A stretch of DNA of 64,000 nt from Chelonoidis abingdonii (lineage: Eukaryota > Chordata > Testudines > Testudinidae): positions 19,927,614-19,991,613 of the forward strand of contig NC_133778.1 of the NCBI RefSeq assembly GCF_003597395.2. Reading direction: 5' to 3'. The position numbers were made by a program, and so were the translations under genes. Within the stretch, counting starts at the first letter, position 1. Every line of letters starts with the position of its first letter. The notes beneath the pieces are model-generated. The model was not told where the DNA came from. It saw only the letters and a program-made list of their open reading frames with translations, and ran no database searches. Positions 1 through 10,463 of this stretch are shown here, piece after piece.

Positions 1-606
1 CATGGTCACTGCCTCCCAGGTTCCCATCCACTTTTGCTTCCCCTACTAATTCTTCCTGGTTTGTGAGCAGCAGGTCTAGAAGAGTTCTGCATCTAGTTGG
101 TTCCTCCAGCACTTGCACCAGGAAATTGTCCCCTACACTTTCCAAAAACTTCCTCGATTGTCTGTGCACCGCTGTATTGCTCTCCCAGCAGGTATCAGGG
201 TGATTAAAGTCTCCTATGAAAACCAGGGCCTCCGATCTAGTAACTTCTGCTAGTTGCCCAAACAAAGCCTCATCCACCTGGTCTGGTGGTCTATAGCAGA
301 CTCCCACCACGACATCACCCTTGTTGCTCATACTTCTAAACTTAATCCAGAGACTCTCAGGTTTTTCTGCAGTTTCATATTGGAGCTCTGAGTAGTCATT
401 CTCCTCTCTTACATACAATGCAACTCCCCCACATTTTCTGCCCTGCCAGTCCTTCCTGAACAGTTTATATCCATCTATGACAGCACTCCAGTCATGTGAG
501 TTATCCCATCAAGTCTTTGTTATTCCAATCACAGCATAGTTCCTTGACTGTGCCAGGACTTCCAGTTCTCCCTGCTTGTATCCCAGGCTTCTTGCATTTG
601 TATATA
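1..606 (-). pseudogene. CR1 ORF2, endonuclease N-terminal part (partial, one stop)
   Basis: The reading frame enters with LKCLYTNARSL near 605 and contains ELEVLAQS, then [48 protein letters not shown] and, at the window edge, GGSDHV. These are the conserved blocks of the CR1 apurinic/apyrimidinic-type endonuclease, which nicks target DNA for target-primed reverse transcription. GDFN and SDH match the catalytic Asp/His motifs of that family. Only one stop is seen in this part, near 507, where a TGA replaces a Trp codon of the family. After it the frame is open to the edge, so the copy is only modestly decayed. The reverse transcriptase would lie to the left, outside the window. Confidence 0.9.
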
Positions 607-750
607 GGCACTTAAGATAACTCACTGATTGTCCCACTTTCTCAGTCTGAGACAAGTGTCCTCCTCTCTTGCACTTTCCTGCTTGTGTTTCCTCTCGGTA
701 TCCCATTTCCCCACTTACCTCAGGGCTTTGATCTCATTTCCCTGGTAAAC

Positions 751-1696
751 CTAGTTTAAAGCCCTCCTCACTAGGTTAACCAGCTTGCTTGCAAAGATGC
801 TCTTCCCTCTCTTTGTTAGGTGGAGCCCATCTCTGCCTAGCACTCCTTCTTGGAACACCATCCTATGGTCAAAGAATCCAAAGCCTTCTCTCTCGCCTGC
901 ATAGCCATTCATTGACTTCCACAATTCGATGGTCTCTACCCAGGCCTTTTCCCTGCACAGGGAGGATAAACGAGAACACCACTTGCGCCTCAAACTCCTT
1001 TATCCTTCTTCCCAGAGCCACGTAGTCTGCAGTGATCCGCTCAAGGTCATTCTTGACAGTATTGTTGGTGCCCATGTGGAGAAGCAAGAAGGGGTAGCGA
1101 TCTGAGGGCTTGATGAGTCTCAGCAGTCTCTCCGTCACATCGTGAATCCTAGCTCTTGGCAAGCAGCAGACTCCTCGGTTTTCTCGGTCAGGGAGGCAGA
1201 TAGATGACTTAGTCCCCCTGAGGAGGGAGTCCTCAACCACCACCACCCTCCTCCTCCTTTTGGGAGCGGTGGTCGTGGAACCCCCAATCTCTAGGACAGT
1301 GCATCTCATGCCTTCCAATCAGTGGAGTCTCCTGCTCCCTTCCCTCAGATGTATCACGTAGTCCACACTCTGCATTAGTACCTGTGGAGAGAATATGAAA
1401 ACAGTTGCTCACTTGTATCTCCATTGCTGGAGGGATGCCCTTCTTTCTTCTTCTGGAGGTCACATGCTGCCAAATTTCTTCACTGTCCCTCTGTCCCCTC
1501 TGCGCAGCCTGCTCTGATTGTTCAGAATGTTGCCCTCGTAGAAGCCCATCCTGATGTCTGTCCAGGAAATCTTCATTTTCTCTTTTTCTATGCAACGCAG
1601 GGTCGATACTTGTTGCTCCAGACCTCGAACCTTCTCTTCCAATATGGAGACCAGCTTGCATTTTGTACAGAGAAAGTTAGGGGAAGCGCCTTCCAA
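751..1696 (-). pseudogene. CR1 ORF1 (coiled coil plus SGNH-esterase-like domain), frameshifted
   Basis: ORF1 of CR1 encodes an RNA-binding or accessory protein that in many vertebrate CR1 lines carries a lipase/esterase-like domain. The N-terminal piece (1696-1460) begins MEGASPNFLC, has a CxxC pair and a leucine-rich stretch SILEEKVRGLEQQVSTL that looks like a coiled coil. The middle piece (1318-869) has a VEDSLLRGT block, where the family has GDSLLRG, and LLHMGTNNTV, which resemble esterase blocks I and III. The C-terminal piece (about 900-751) in another frame has LGRDGLHLTKRGK, the Asp-x-x-His block, and ends FASKLVNLVRRALN before a stop. At least two frameshifts separate the pieces. The block I Gly appears as Glu, a further sign of decay. 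Confidence 0.85.
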
Positions 1697-1719
1697 TCAT
1701 GAGCAGTGGCATAGGAGAA

Positions 1720-1983
1720 AGCATGGAAGTGCTTGTTTGAAAATTCAACAGGACGCCACAGAGGCTGACATGATTGGCCGATCAAAGGCAGAAGTCAAGA
1801 GATCTTCTGATGTTTCTGGCTTATACCCGCCAAGACCTTTCAAATAAACCTTTGTGAAACCTCCTGGAAAATAGCAAGTTAGCATGTAGCAAAAAAAGCA
1901 TTAAATTAATTTTAAAACTGTTTTCAAAATCTCCCATACTTGCTTCTTCAAATAATATATTTGTTAAAAAATCCAACCTCTTC
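1720..1983. other. Unassigned spacer upstream of the CR1
   Basis: AT-rich sequence between the CR1 ORF1 start and the microsatellite. The first 130 bases could be CR1 5' UTR, but I cannot align them to anything I know. No gene is seen. Confidence 0.4.
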
Positions 1984-2086
1984 ATATGTATGCATGTATG
2001 TATGTACATATGTAGGTACGTACGTAGGTACGTACGTATGTAGGTACGTACGTAGGTACGTAGGTACGTAGGTACGTACGTACGTA
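1984..2086. repeat. Microsatellite (ATGT)n grading into (GTAC)n
   Basis: A tetranucleotide run that starts as TATG/CATG repeats and becomes GTAC/GTAG repeats (GTACGTAG units). GTAC is its own reverse complement, so the right half can pair with itself and form hairpins. About 100 bases. Confidence 0.95.
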
Positions 2087-2476
2087 ATAAAAACTACCAG
2101 TGTTTTTCAAGAATTAACAAAAAAGTCAGAAGTTCATTTTTGTAAGAACCTTGCCTAGATGTTTCACTGTGAAGTTTCTTAGGCTGGAATAAATAAGTCT
2201 CTTATTGCCTGACCTCCCATGGTCTTGGAAACTTACTTCACGGGGAATGACTGTCGTATTTCTAAGCAATTCTTCATTTCCTCCATCATTACTCTTGCTT
2301 TGTGTTATAGTCACTAAAAAAAGCTGTAGTTTTTACAACAGATTTATGAATTCTAGGACTGTAAAGAGTGAAGCAGCTTGGGTTCAAACTGCAGTCAACT
2401 CTTAGGAGAGATATCAGGGGAAAAGTTATGTATATTTTTTATTCCACTCTGATTTCTTTTAAAGCAAAAAATGAAA

Positions 2477-2659
2477 CATAAAACAGATAAAAAGAACAGG
2501 AGTATTTGTGGCACCTTAGAGATTAACAAATTTATTTGAGCATACGCTTTCGTGGGCTACAAATAAACGTGTTAGTCTCTAAAGTGCCACAGGTACTCCT
2601 GTTTTTTGCGGATACGGACTAACATGCCTGCTACTCTGAAACCTGTCATAAAACAGATA
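2477..2659. mobile_element. Inverted (foldback) SINE-like insertion with 13-bp target duplication
   Basis: The insert (2490-2646) is two partial copies of one repeat in opposite orientation. The left arm (2491-2540, with GGCACCTTAGAGATTAAC) is nearly the reverse complement of the right arm (2560-2610, with GTTAGTCTCTAAAGTGCC). The insert is flanked by perfect 13-bp direct repeats CATAAAACAGATA (2477-2489 and 2647-2659). The repeat itself, whose sense start reads GTTTCAGAGTAGCAGGC, is one I recognise as very abundant in turtle genomes, but I cannot name it with certainty. Long target duplication plus internal inversion suits target-primed retrotransposition by a LINE with twin priming. Confidence 0.75.
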
Positions 2660-4855
2660 GTAGTTACAAAAAATATAATGAGTTGATGATATGGCTCCAA
2701 TATTTACATGCCATTAAAAGTTACGTTTATAGAGTTGAATTTCATTGAATTTAGTTTCATAATTAAAGTGAGATATTTTGGATGTAATTTGCTACTTTCA
2801 GACAAAGCAATCAGCATAGGTCAAAAACCCTGAAATGATAATCCTTATTAATTTAAGATGAGGTATAGTGTGTCATTAAGTTTTCCAATTCAGAAGGCCA
2901 TTCAAACCCCAGCTTGAAAATCAGTTTTTCCACTTCTGCATGTGGAACCAGTGATACATGATAAATTGCTTATGGAAAAACTTCAGTTTGTCTCTTTCTC
3001 CATCTCGTACAATGTGACAAATACAGCAAATCATTCCCAACTCTTATCATACGATCATGCTAAAATGCTAAACAATATATGGTCCCAAATAAATAAAATA
3101 AAATAATTGTATTTAAGACAGGCTATGAGTGAGAAATATCATGTTGCCTATAAGCTCTGGAAATTATCCTCCTTTTTTCTCTTTACTAGGAGAAAAGGAC
3201 CATTTTACTAAATAGAACATTGCACATAATCAATTCACATGTACATAAAGGAGTAAAATCATCCAAGTGCAATTGATCCTTTTGAGTTTTAATTTGTTTT
3301 ATATTTAACCTTAAAGTTCTGCTTTCCATTAAAACTAAATAGGAACATCTATCTAGTCCTAAACCTGGAGCAGGAGAGTGCAGTATTTCCAGTTAGTGGA
3401 CCAAATCCTTCACTCACTCAGTAATATTTACATTTACTTCAATGGAGTTTTGTCTATCTGAATAATTATTAAGCAAAGACTCCTGTTTATGTTTAGTCAA
3501 GATGCTGGCAATTCTAAACCAACCCTGACATGAAGTCAAATTCTGTAAGGTAGGATGCTTCCATGATAAACAACTGAGAAGAATTCAGTTCCAAAAGAAA
3601 CATCTCCTATATTCTAGGTAGAACATGGATACACAGCACTGTTGATGCTAAAACAAACACTCTTATATTTTAAGTCGAAATATTAGCGGTTTCAGTCAAG
3701 GTGCACCAATGTGCTCTCCACTGTTTGCCCTTTAAGAATGTGAATGTGTGTATACATAGACACTTCTATTAAGCTTGCAAAACTAAAATGTACCAGCTCA
3801 AACACAACGTCCGCTCACCCATTCCTTTCTATGATGTTTGATAATAAAGCAAAAAACAATTAGAGTTTACATACCTGGGCAGAATGAACTTTTGAAAATT
3901 AGAAATTTTTGTAATGAAAATCTTAGATCTCATGTTAAAACATTTTTTGCTCAAATATACACACAATCCACATTATACAGTTATTACTGGGAAACAACAT
4001 AGTTAATGCACCTAAAGATGAGATTTCCCAGAAGAATCTAAGGGAGTTAGGGCCCAATTTCTATGACCTCTCAACAGGATTTGGAGACTTAACTCTCCTA
4101 GTTCCCTTTGACAATCCTAGCCTAAATTTAGGTCCTGAAAGTCATTAAACAATACTTCTGCATGAGTTAAACCAAGATGGTACTGTCTCAACTTTTTTAT
4201 TTTTTTTTTTAAATATACACATGCTACTGTTTTGCAATTCTGCCAAACAAGAAGTAAATTAGAATCTGAGTCACACAAACTTTTCCCAGTGACTGTTGTA
4301 CATTCATTGGAGCTGGAAACGACTGAATTCCTTATCTTTGCCCTGGACTGGAGTTCAAGGACTTTTTCTGGATATGATTGCCAGGCTCCTGTTTATCTGA
4401 GCTGTCACAGTGAAGTACTTGCTAGGAACAACACAGGAAGCCTTGCAGTAATGGGCAAAGTAAAGCAAAGTACTGGTATCTCTCCCAGAACACAGATGTG
4501 ACAAACTTCTTGTAGAAACTCAATTATGATTTCAGTATATATAAAGATATCAATGGAAGGGTTAGTTATGGGAAATGTATTATAAAATATACATTTAATT
4601 TTCCAAAGGCAGTTCCACCAGATTCTTACAATCAAGTCTTTTTCCTGAAAGCTTCTTCAAATATCTTTAAATTAGTCAAAAGGCAGTATATATACATATA
4701 CACACTATGGTATATATAATATACATGTATTTTACAATGTATTCCAAAGAACTCCCCTTCTGTGGCAAATATGTTCTACCATCATGACTGATAAGGAAAT
4801 TTTGTACCATCCTAGTGGACAATGTCCTAGTTTCAACAGTACATTTTATTTTTTT
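2660..4855. other. Unrecognised AT-rich DNA
   Basis: No gene, RNA gene or repeat that I can support. Open frames such as 4232-4501 (89 codons) lack splice context or known motifs. There is a small TA-rich run with TATATA and ATACAT units at 4686-4732. Confidence 0.5.
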
Positions 4856-4859
4856 TTTT

Positions 4860-5360
4860 GTCCTGATGGGTAGACTACAGCAATGTTATCTTGAAACCCT
4901 CAGGCTTGACAGAACTACAACCGGAGCAGAAGGCAGTAGCCTGCCTCTCAGCAACATGGGATATTGCAAGCACATCAAACCTGCCCTCTCATAACTCTCC
5001 AGAGAATACTGGGTCAACTTCACAGTAGTAATCTTCAATGTATTTAATGATTTCGTCCCATAGTCTGGGATCAACACTTTGGTCCATCAACTCCACTCTG
5101 CTGGCACAACAAAATTATCCACTGCAAGGTGAAAGCTTATTATGCAGGGGGCAGTGTGTTACCAGGGATTGATCCAAGACTGTGGAACCCATTGCTGCAG
5201 GAACTGAGAATTACCTCCACCCTCGATACTTTGTGTACCAAGTGAAAAGCTTTCATTAATAAGAACACATAGCTCTTGGCCGAGGAGTGGGAAGAGAGAA
5301 CAACAACAACAAGAATCTCTCTCCCAGGTGCAGAAATAGAGAAGTTGCTTCATGCATCGT
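4860..5360 (+). mobile_element. L2-like LINE ORF2 C-terminal relic
   Basis: Translating the plus strand in drifting frames gives a block like VDYSNVI...LTELQPEQKAVACL near 4870-4950. That resembles the LDYCNALL...LQNAAARL block downstream of the RT in L2/Rex-type LINEs. At about 5160-5240 the string DPRLWNPLLQELRITSTLDT resembles the LWNSLP..LR...L...K end of the same ORF2 proteins. Stops and frameshifts are many. The assignment to the L2 group is by motif shape only; a CR1 relative is possible. Confidence 0.5.
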
Positions 5361-7390
5361 AATGAGGAGGTACAAAAATCGGAGTAGAGAAGGTATGGAA
5401 GGAGATAGATGGTAGACTAAGAATATTTACTGTATGTTTGTTAAAAAGGTCAACAGTGAAAAGTTACTGTTGCCACTTAAGTTCATTAGGTTTCAGAATT
5501 AGCAACTCATTAAGCTGAGTGGTACTGTTGTCATGTTTCCCTGAGTTATGAAGACAATTCTGCATTATTTACACTCCGTACAGATTTTCTTTGCATCCAT
5601 AACCACACTCCTGCTACAGGGACTGATTTCCTCACAAATTCCACACCTGCAGTATCAGAGTATGTGGGGCCAACATGAAATCTACCTCCTGGAAATAAAA
5701 AACATCCGGGAAACCTGAGCAGTAATTCATTTTACACAGGGGAAAATTACGTTACGCAACAAAAACTGGCTGTTGTAGTCTTGATCTAATTATAAGGAAG
5801 AATTACATCTTTACATTGGGCAGGTATGAAAGAATAATCAAAAGGAAAAAAAGAATGATTCTGCTCACAGAGGTTCCTCCAGAATGGGCTGTGATCCACT
5901 AGTGGTTGAAGTCAGTTGTATCCCATTAAGCTCTAGCATACATAAAAGCAGTGTACACACCAATATGACGAATTAACAATAGAATTGAAGCTAATGTGTA
6001 GGACAACAGCATAACGGTCACTCTCAACTATTTAACAGAAAGGATAATGAGAAAAAACTGAAGACTTACTGAAGACAGACAATCTCCCAGTAAGAGCTTT
6101 TTGCTCTGAACTCCTCTATCTTTACTGAATCCTTCAAAAAACACAAAATGAGGATATGGAGCTAGCTAGCAAACCAGTAATTACATTCGAGTCACGAAAA
6201 AACCCCTCTGAAATAGAATATATTTTGCTACAAGAACACTGAACAACAATTAGTTATCTAATTTCAAATGTCACTAGACCATGGATTCTTGTTCATTGTT
6301 TTTCCAGATTTAACCATTATGATTTACTGTATTTCTTTAGCTCAATCAATATTCAGGGTTGTTGTTTTTTTCTTTTTTTTAAGAGAAGGCTAACATTTGA
6401 AGGTTTTACAGTGCTCTGGTATTTACATTAAAATTTTATATTGCTTTCGAAGTAGCAAATTACAAGAAAAATGACTAATTTAAAACCAGATTACTGAGAT
6501 TTGTCTTTTTTCAAATAAATGAATTCATTTTTCTTTCTAGTAATCTAGTTCAAAACAAATCTAATTCTAAATTCTAAAATTCTAATTTATGCAAATACAT
6601 ATTAATATAGCAAAGATATATAATCCATGTGTATATTTTTAATTGCTGCTATGTCAAACATTATTGCTGTACTGAATATGCTGCTATAAATGTACATTAC
6701 ACTGGATATTCCAAGTAAATCTTACATGCATAACAGTTCTTTATTGTTTTTCGTAGATTCATATAATAAAAATCTTGTTTGTGGTAACTCTCTTAATGAG
6801 ACATCCTTTTATGAGACTGAATTATTTGACATGGTGATAAACCTGATAAGAACAAGTTCTAGTGACTAACCTACAAATCCATCCAGTGCCAAGAGAACTT
6901 AGGTTTGTTTGTTTTTAAAATAAAATAGTTTTAGACACATGCGTGTGGGTTTTTTTGCTACAGTTGTTGTTCCACAATAGTTTATTAGCACAGAGAAAAG
7001 ACACTACTGTCCTAAACTGAATGTGCATTTTAGAGTATCTTATTTATCTGTACTACTTTATGCTACAAGATTCAGCACACTAATTTACAGGATCAGACAG
7101 GTTTCAGGATCTCTGAGACAAACTAATATTTCAATCAAAGGATCAGCAAGCCAGATGCCTGGATGCCATTACAAATGATTAGCATCCACTGTAGACAGCT
7201 GGTTTAGTTGGAAAGCATTTTGAGGCGTTCTTGCTGTTTTCAGAGATGAGACTAGAAAAGAATAATCTGATAGTAATGCAAAATGTCATTGTACATCAAC
7301 AAATGGAATAAAGTAAAACATTTTCTTATACATCTTCTAGCAACTTATTTTAAATTATAAACTAACAAAAATAAAAAAACATTCAAGGTG
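5361..7390. other. Unrecognised AT-rich DNA
   Basis: Low-complexity T-rich patches (for example 6361-6380) but no gene or recognisable element. Frames are short and dense with stops. Confidence 0.5.
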
Positions 7391-7394
7391 AACA

Positions 7395-7593
7395 AATGAT
7401 AAACAAATTCCTGAATCTTTTGTCGTCTGTATTGTTACAGACATACTTGTTGACAGGTATTTTGAAATAAACCATCAAAATAACTGAAAACTGGCATGAT
7501 TATATTGGGTTATTTTGACAAATAAAATATGCAGAATTCTAAAATATTGTGCACAGAATTTTAAATTTTTTGGTGCAGAATTCCCCAGAAGTA
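7395..7593 (-). mobile_element. Truncated copy of the TA-flanked TIR element also seen at 57709
   Basis: The right end reads GGTGCAGAATTCCCCAGAAG followed by TA, the mirror image of the left end of the element at 57709. Going leftwards the same landmarks appear in order: GCAGAATTCT, TTTTGACA, and an imperfect palindrome around GTATTGTTACAGAC. Homology fades near 7390, so only about 200 bases of one end are present. Confidence 0.75.
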
Positions 7594-8650
7594 ACTATGA
7601 CATTTTTCTGGTGTCTTGCCTATTTTTTTTTTTTTTTTAAAGAGCTATGTAAAAATCACAGTTGCGAAGCAGAGGAGAAGGAGGAGGAGGAGAAACACAA
7701 CTTAGGTGCTTTTGAAAATTTTACCCAATAGCGGTATTGTTCATTGACAAGGAAGCCTTTTTGTAAAGTTATCTGAAGAAACTACCCTACAATCAATCCA
7801 GTTAAAACCCACAAAATGAGGGAAATTTAGGTATGTTGTCAATCTCTGATTCCACTTTTGTGTCTTAGTGCTGTATCTTACATTGCTTTCTGTCAGAACA
7901 CATACACTATAATATCACCTGGAGACCATAATGTAAAACTGGGAGCACTAAAATGAATTGCCAAAGACGCACAAATCCTTGTGCATCAAGAGGAAAATAA
8001 AAGCCTAAACAGAGAAAGAAAATCCAAATGTGACTGTCTCATTATATGGAGAGAGACCAAGAAATTTAAGAAATCCCAGCAAGAAAAATTCGCAACTGTT
8101 CACATTCAGTGACATCAAGACAGTAAAATCACTCATGGAGGAAAAATAACATTTCAGGCCTAAAAAAAATGAAGCATTTATTCATGCATGACTAAGATCT
8201 CTCTAAACAGAAAAAGCTAACTTAAAAAAAAAAAAAAAAAAGACTATCCTGACAAAGCCACTAGCAGCCCAATTTCAAATCAACCACAGAGCCAAAGGTA
8301 AAGGGAATAAAAAGACCGCACAAAGGAAAATTGTAAACAGAAAGGTATAAATTTGAGATATTCTATAGGCAAGCCAAGATTGTGGGTATTTTAAGTATTA
8401 AAGGAGAAGGCAAATAAAAAACCCACAAAGATCCTACATCTTCTGAAATTCTTGTTTAAATAATTTATAAAGAACTTACTGAAAAGGCATCTGGGAATTG
8501 CATGTGAAGTATGGCCACATGCAGCAGTCTTTATTCACATTGAGTAATATTTAATCACAAAAGTAGTCTCATTACAGTAAAAAGGACTATACTTGTAAAT
8601 GCTACTAAGAATGTGGTTGAAGAATCTGGTCCATGGAATTCAAGTCAATA
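7594..8650. other. Unrecognised AT-rich DNA with poly-T and poly-A runs
   Basis: Contains a T run at 7623-7638 and an A run at 8223-8241. The 60-codon frame at 7549-7731 is made from these low-complexity parts and is not a gene. Nothing else is seen. Confidence 0.5.
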
Positions 8651-8667
8651 ACAGGGTAGCAAGCAGC

Positions 8668-8724
8668 GCGAGAGAGACAGACACACACACAGACAGACAG
8701 ATACAGATACAGATACAGATAGAG
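8668..8724. repeat. Simple repeats: GAGA/ACAC, ACAG and ATACAG units
   Basis: Consecutive short tandem runs: GAGAGAC, ACACACAC, ACAGACAG, then four GATACA units. They lead into the purine-rich minisatellite to the right. Confidence 0.85.
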
Positions 8725-8739
8725 GTCCGGCATAGTGGC

Positions 8740-9115
8740 CAGAGGAGGAATCAAGTCTAAGGGAAGAGTAGGCATCCAGGTTAGGGAACAAAGCTAAGAG
8801 TAGGCATCAGAGTGAACTGCCAGATATCAGAGCCAGGGGTCAAGCCAGAGTCAGAACCAGGAATTGAAGCTGAGGGTCAGAACTGAGATCAGATACCAAA
8901 TGGTAGAGCCAAAGGTCAAGCCGGAATCAAGATCAAAGGCCAGGGTTAGAGCCAGGAGTGGTCGCTGAAGATCAATAGCAAGGTGTAAGGGCAGGAGGGA
9001 AGGCAATGGAAGGATCAAGCACAGAGCAAGAGAACGGTGGAAAGAGGAGCAAAATGTGGAAGTAAGGCAAGAGCCAGGAATAGAGCTGGAACCAGGAACA
9101 AGGCTGGGTGCAGGA
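8740..9115. repeat. Degenerate purine-rich minisatellite (GAGCCAGG.GTCAAGCC units)
   Basis: A loosely periodic block of roughly 20-30 base units built from CAGAGCCAGGGGTCAAG, AGAACCAGGAAT and similar words, continuing to GGAACAAGGCTGG. The strand composition is strongly biased (few C or T runs). It is followed by GGAGACAGTCACAAGCAGGGG, which I associate with the same repeat family in other turtle sequence. Unit boundaries are too degenerate to count. Confidence 0.6.
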
Positions 9116-9129
9116 GACAGTCACAAGCA

Positions 9130-9870
9130 GGGGCCAACATAGCGACAATTAGACTCTATATTGCACATTACTGAAAAAATTCCTCCTATGGAATTGTACA
9201 GTGAAATATGGACTGTTCTCATAACGGACAAGCTTTCACACAAAGAACATACACAAGGGAAGCACAAGAAGGAGGACAGGTATTTAGATATCTGGTCACC
9301 CTTTCTAGTGTACTCAGAAGAGGGTTCCCCATCCTGCAAGCCAGAATCTTTAGTGAGGTTCTTATAATATTAACCAGGGCCTGAACAAGATGTATGGTTA
9401 ACGTTTTACTGTAACTGTCTTAATAAACAGGTTTTTAAAAAAAAAATAAAATCACCAACACGTGTGCACTCTTTAAAGTGAGTAATCACATGGTTGTACT
9501 ACGGTTATCCTTGTCGTTCCTCAACCTATCCCCTCTCCTTCCTTACTGTGTGTCACTCTAACTCATTGCAGTCTCTCTAAATTTTTATTGTAAACAATTT
9601 GTATGGGGACTTATTTCTTCTGTGAAAAATCTACCACACCATTGGGTGCTAGAAAAGTAAGTATTAATTTATTCAATGCATCAGAAATCTCCCACTCACT
9701 ACACTCTGGCTCCTATTAATATATCAAAGTTGCTTTAGTGTTTCTAATGTAAATCCCCATTTTCAGGGGTTTAATTCATTAACTGATTTCCGATTATTTA
9801 AAAATAGCTTTGTTTTTAAAAACTTACATGTTATTGGTCACTTTAGAATATTTATTGAGGTATTCAAGTA
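9130..9870. other. Unrecognised DNA
   Basis: No supported gene or element. Overlapping short frames on both strands (9121-9367) lack motifs. Confidence 0.45.
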
Positions 9871-9992
9871 CTACTGTAGCACTTCCAGGCCACAGTTGGG
9901 AATTGGGGCTCCATTGTACTGGGTGCTGTACATCTCCAAAACAAAATGAGAAAGACAGACAATCACTGCCCCAGACTGTGTACAATCTAATA
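9871..9992 (-). mobile_element. SINE 3' tail, antisense
   Basis: Words in order: TAGCACTTCCAGGCCACAG, GGGGCTCCATTGTACTGGGTG, CTGTACAT, ACTGCCCCAGACTGTGTACA and ATCTAA. This is the antisense form of the tail shared by tRNA-derived SINEs of turtles and birds (reverse: TTAGATTG, CAGTG, GGGGCCC...). The tRNA-like head is absent. The call is from memory of the family. Confidence 0.65.
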
Positions 9993-10151
9993 CACAAACA
10001 GTTGAAGGTTTGAGTTTGGGGATAACACATACCAGTGAATGAATATGGTAAATAACTGCATTCTATGAAGATTTATCTCATACCTATCCACACTTGGATA
10101 AGCACACCTGAGACTGGTCTTTCTACTCAGCTCTGCATGTACCACTTAGCC

Positions 10152-10463
10152 TATATTTTAGTGGTTCTCAAACTGTGGTCCACAGAAAGCCGGCTGGTCA
10201 CATGGTACCAGTTCTCCTCCTTGTTCCTAGTGGCTTAATTATATTAAAAGACAGCTAAAAATACATAAACTACTTTCATTTTTTTCATCTAAGCAATTGG
10301 GATAGTTGCCACAAGGACTATATGTGATCACAAACAAGATGCCAAACAAACAGTCATCATGACGGAGAGGAGAGGCGAGCACGCTCAAAAACTGAGTTTT
10401 TGAAACTACGTATTAAAATGGGGTCCACACGATGAAATAGTTTCAGAACATTTGCTATAGTTT
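10152..10463. mobile_element. Old hAT element, non-autonomous
   Basis: The left end AGTGGTTCTCAAACTGTGG is the classic hAT (Charlie-like) terminus. The right end, read in reverse, has TTCTGAAACTATTT and GTGGACCCC, a decayed inverted partner. Flanking octamers TATATTTT (10152-10159) and TATAGTTT (10456-10463) match at 7 of 8 bases, the target length of hAT transposons. The element body is about 296 bases with no coding capacity. Confidence 0.7.

Larger units (their letters stand above)
1..1720 (-). mobile_element. CR1 LINE, 5' part (ORF1 plus start of ORF2)
   Basis: Read on the minus strand, this stretch holds the end of a CR1 ORF1 followed by the endonuclease part of ORF2, which runs off the window at base 1. 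The 5' limit near 1720 is uncertain, because upstream sequence (1720-1860) has no recognisable CR1 character. Frameshifts in ORF1 and one stop in ORF2 show that it is a dead copy. The family call rests on the ORF1 esterase motifs and the ORF2 endonuclease motifs described in the two entries below. Confidence 0.9.
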
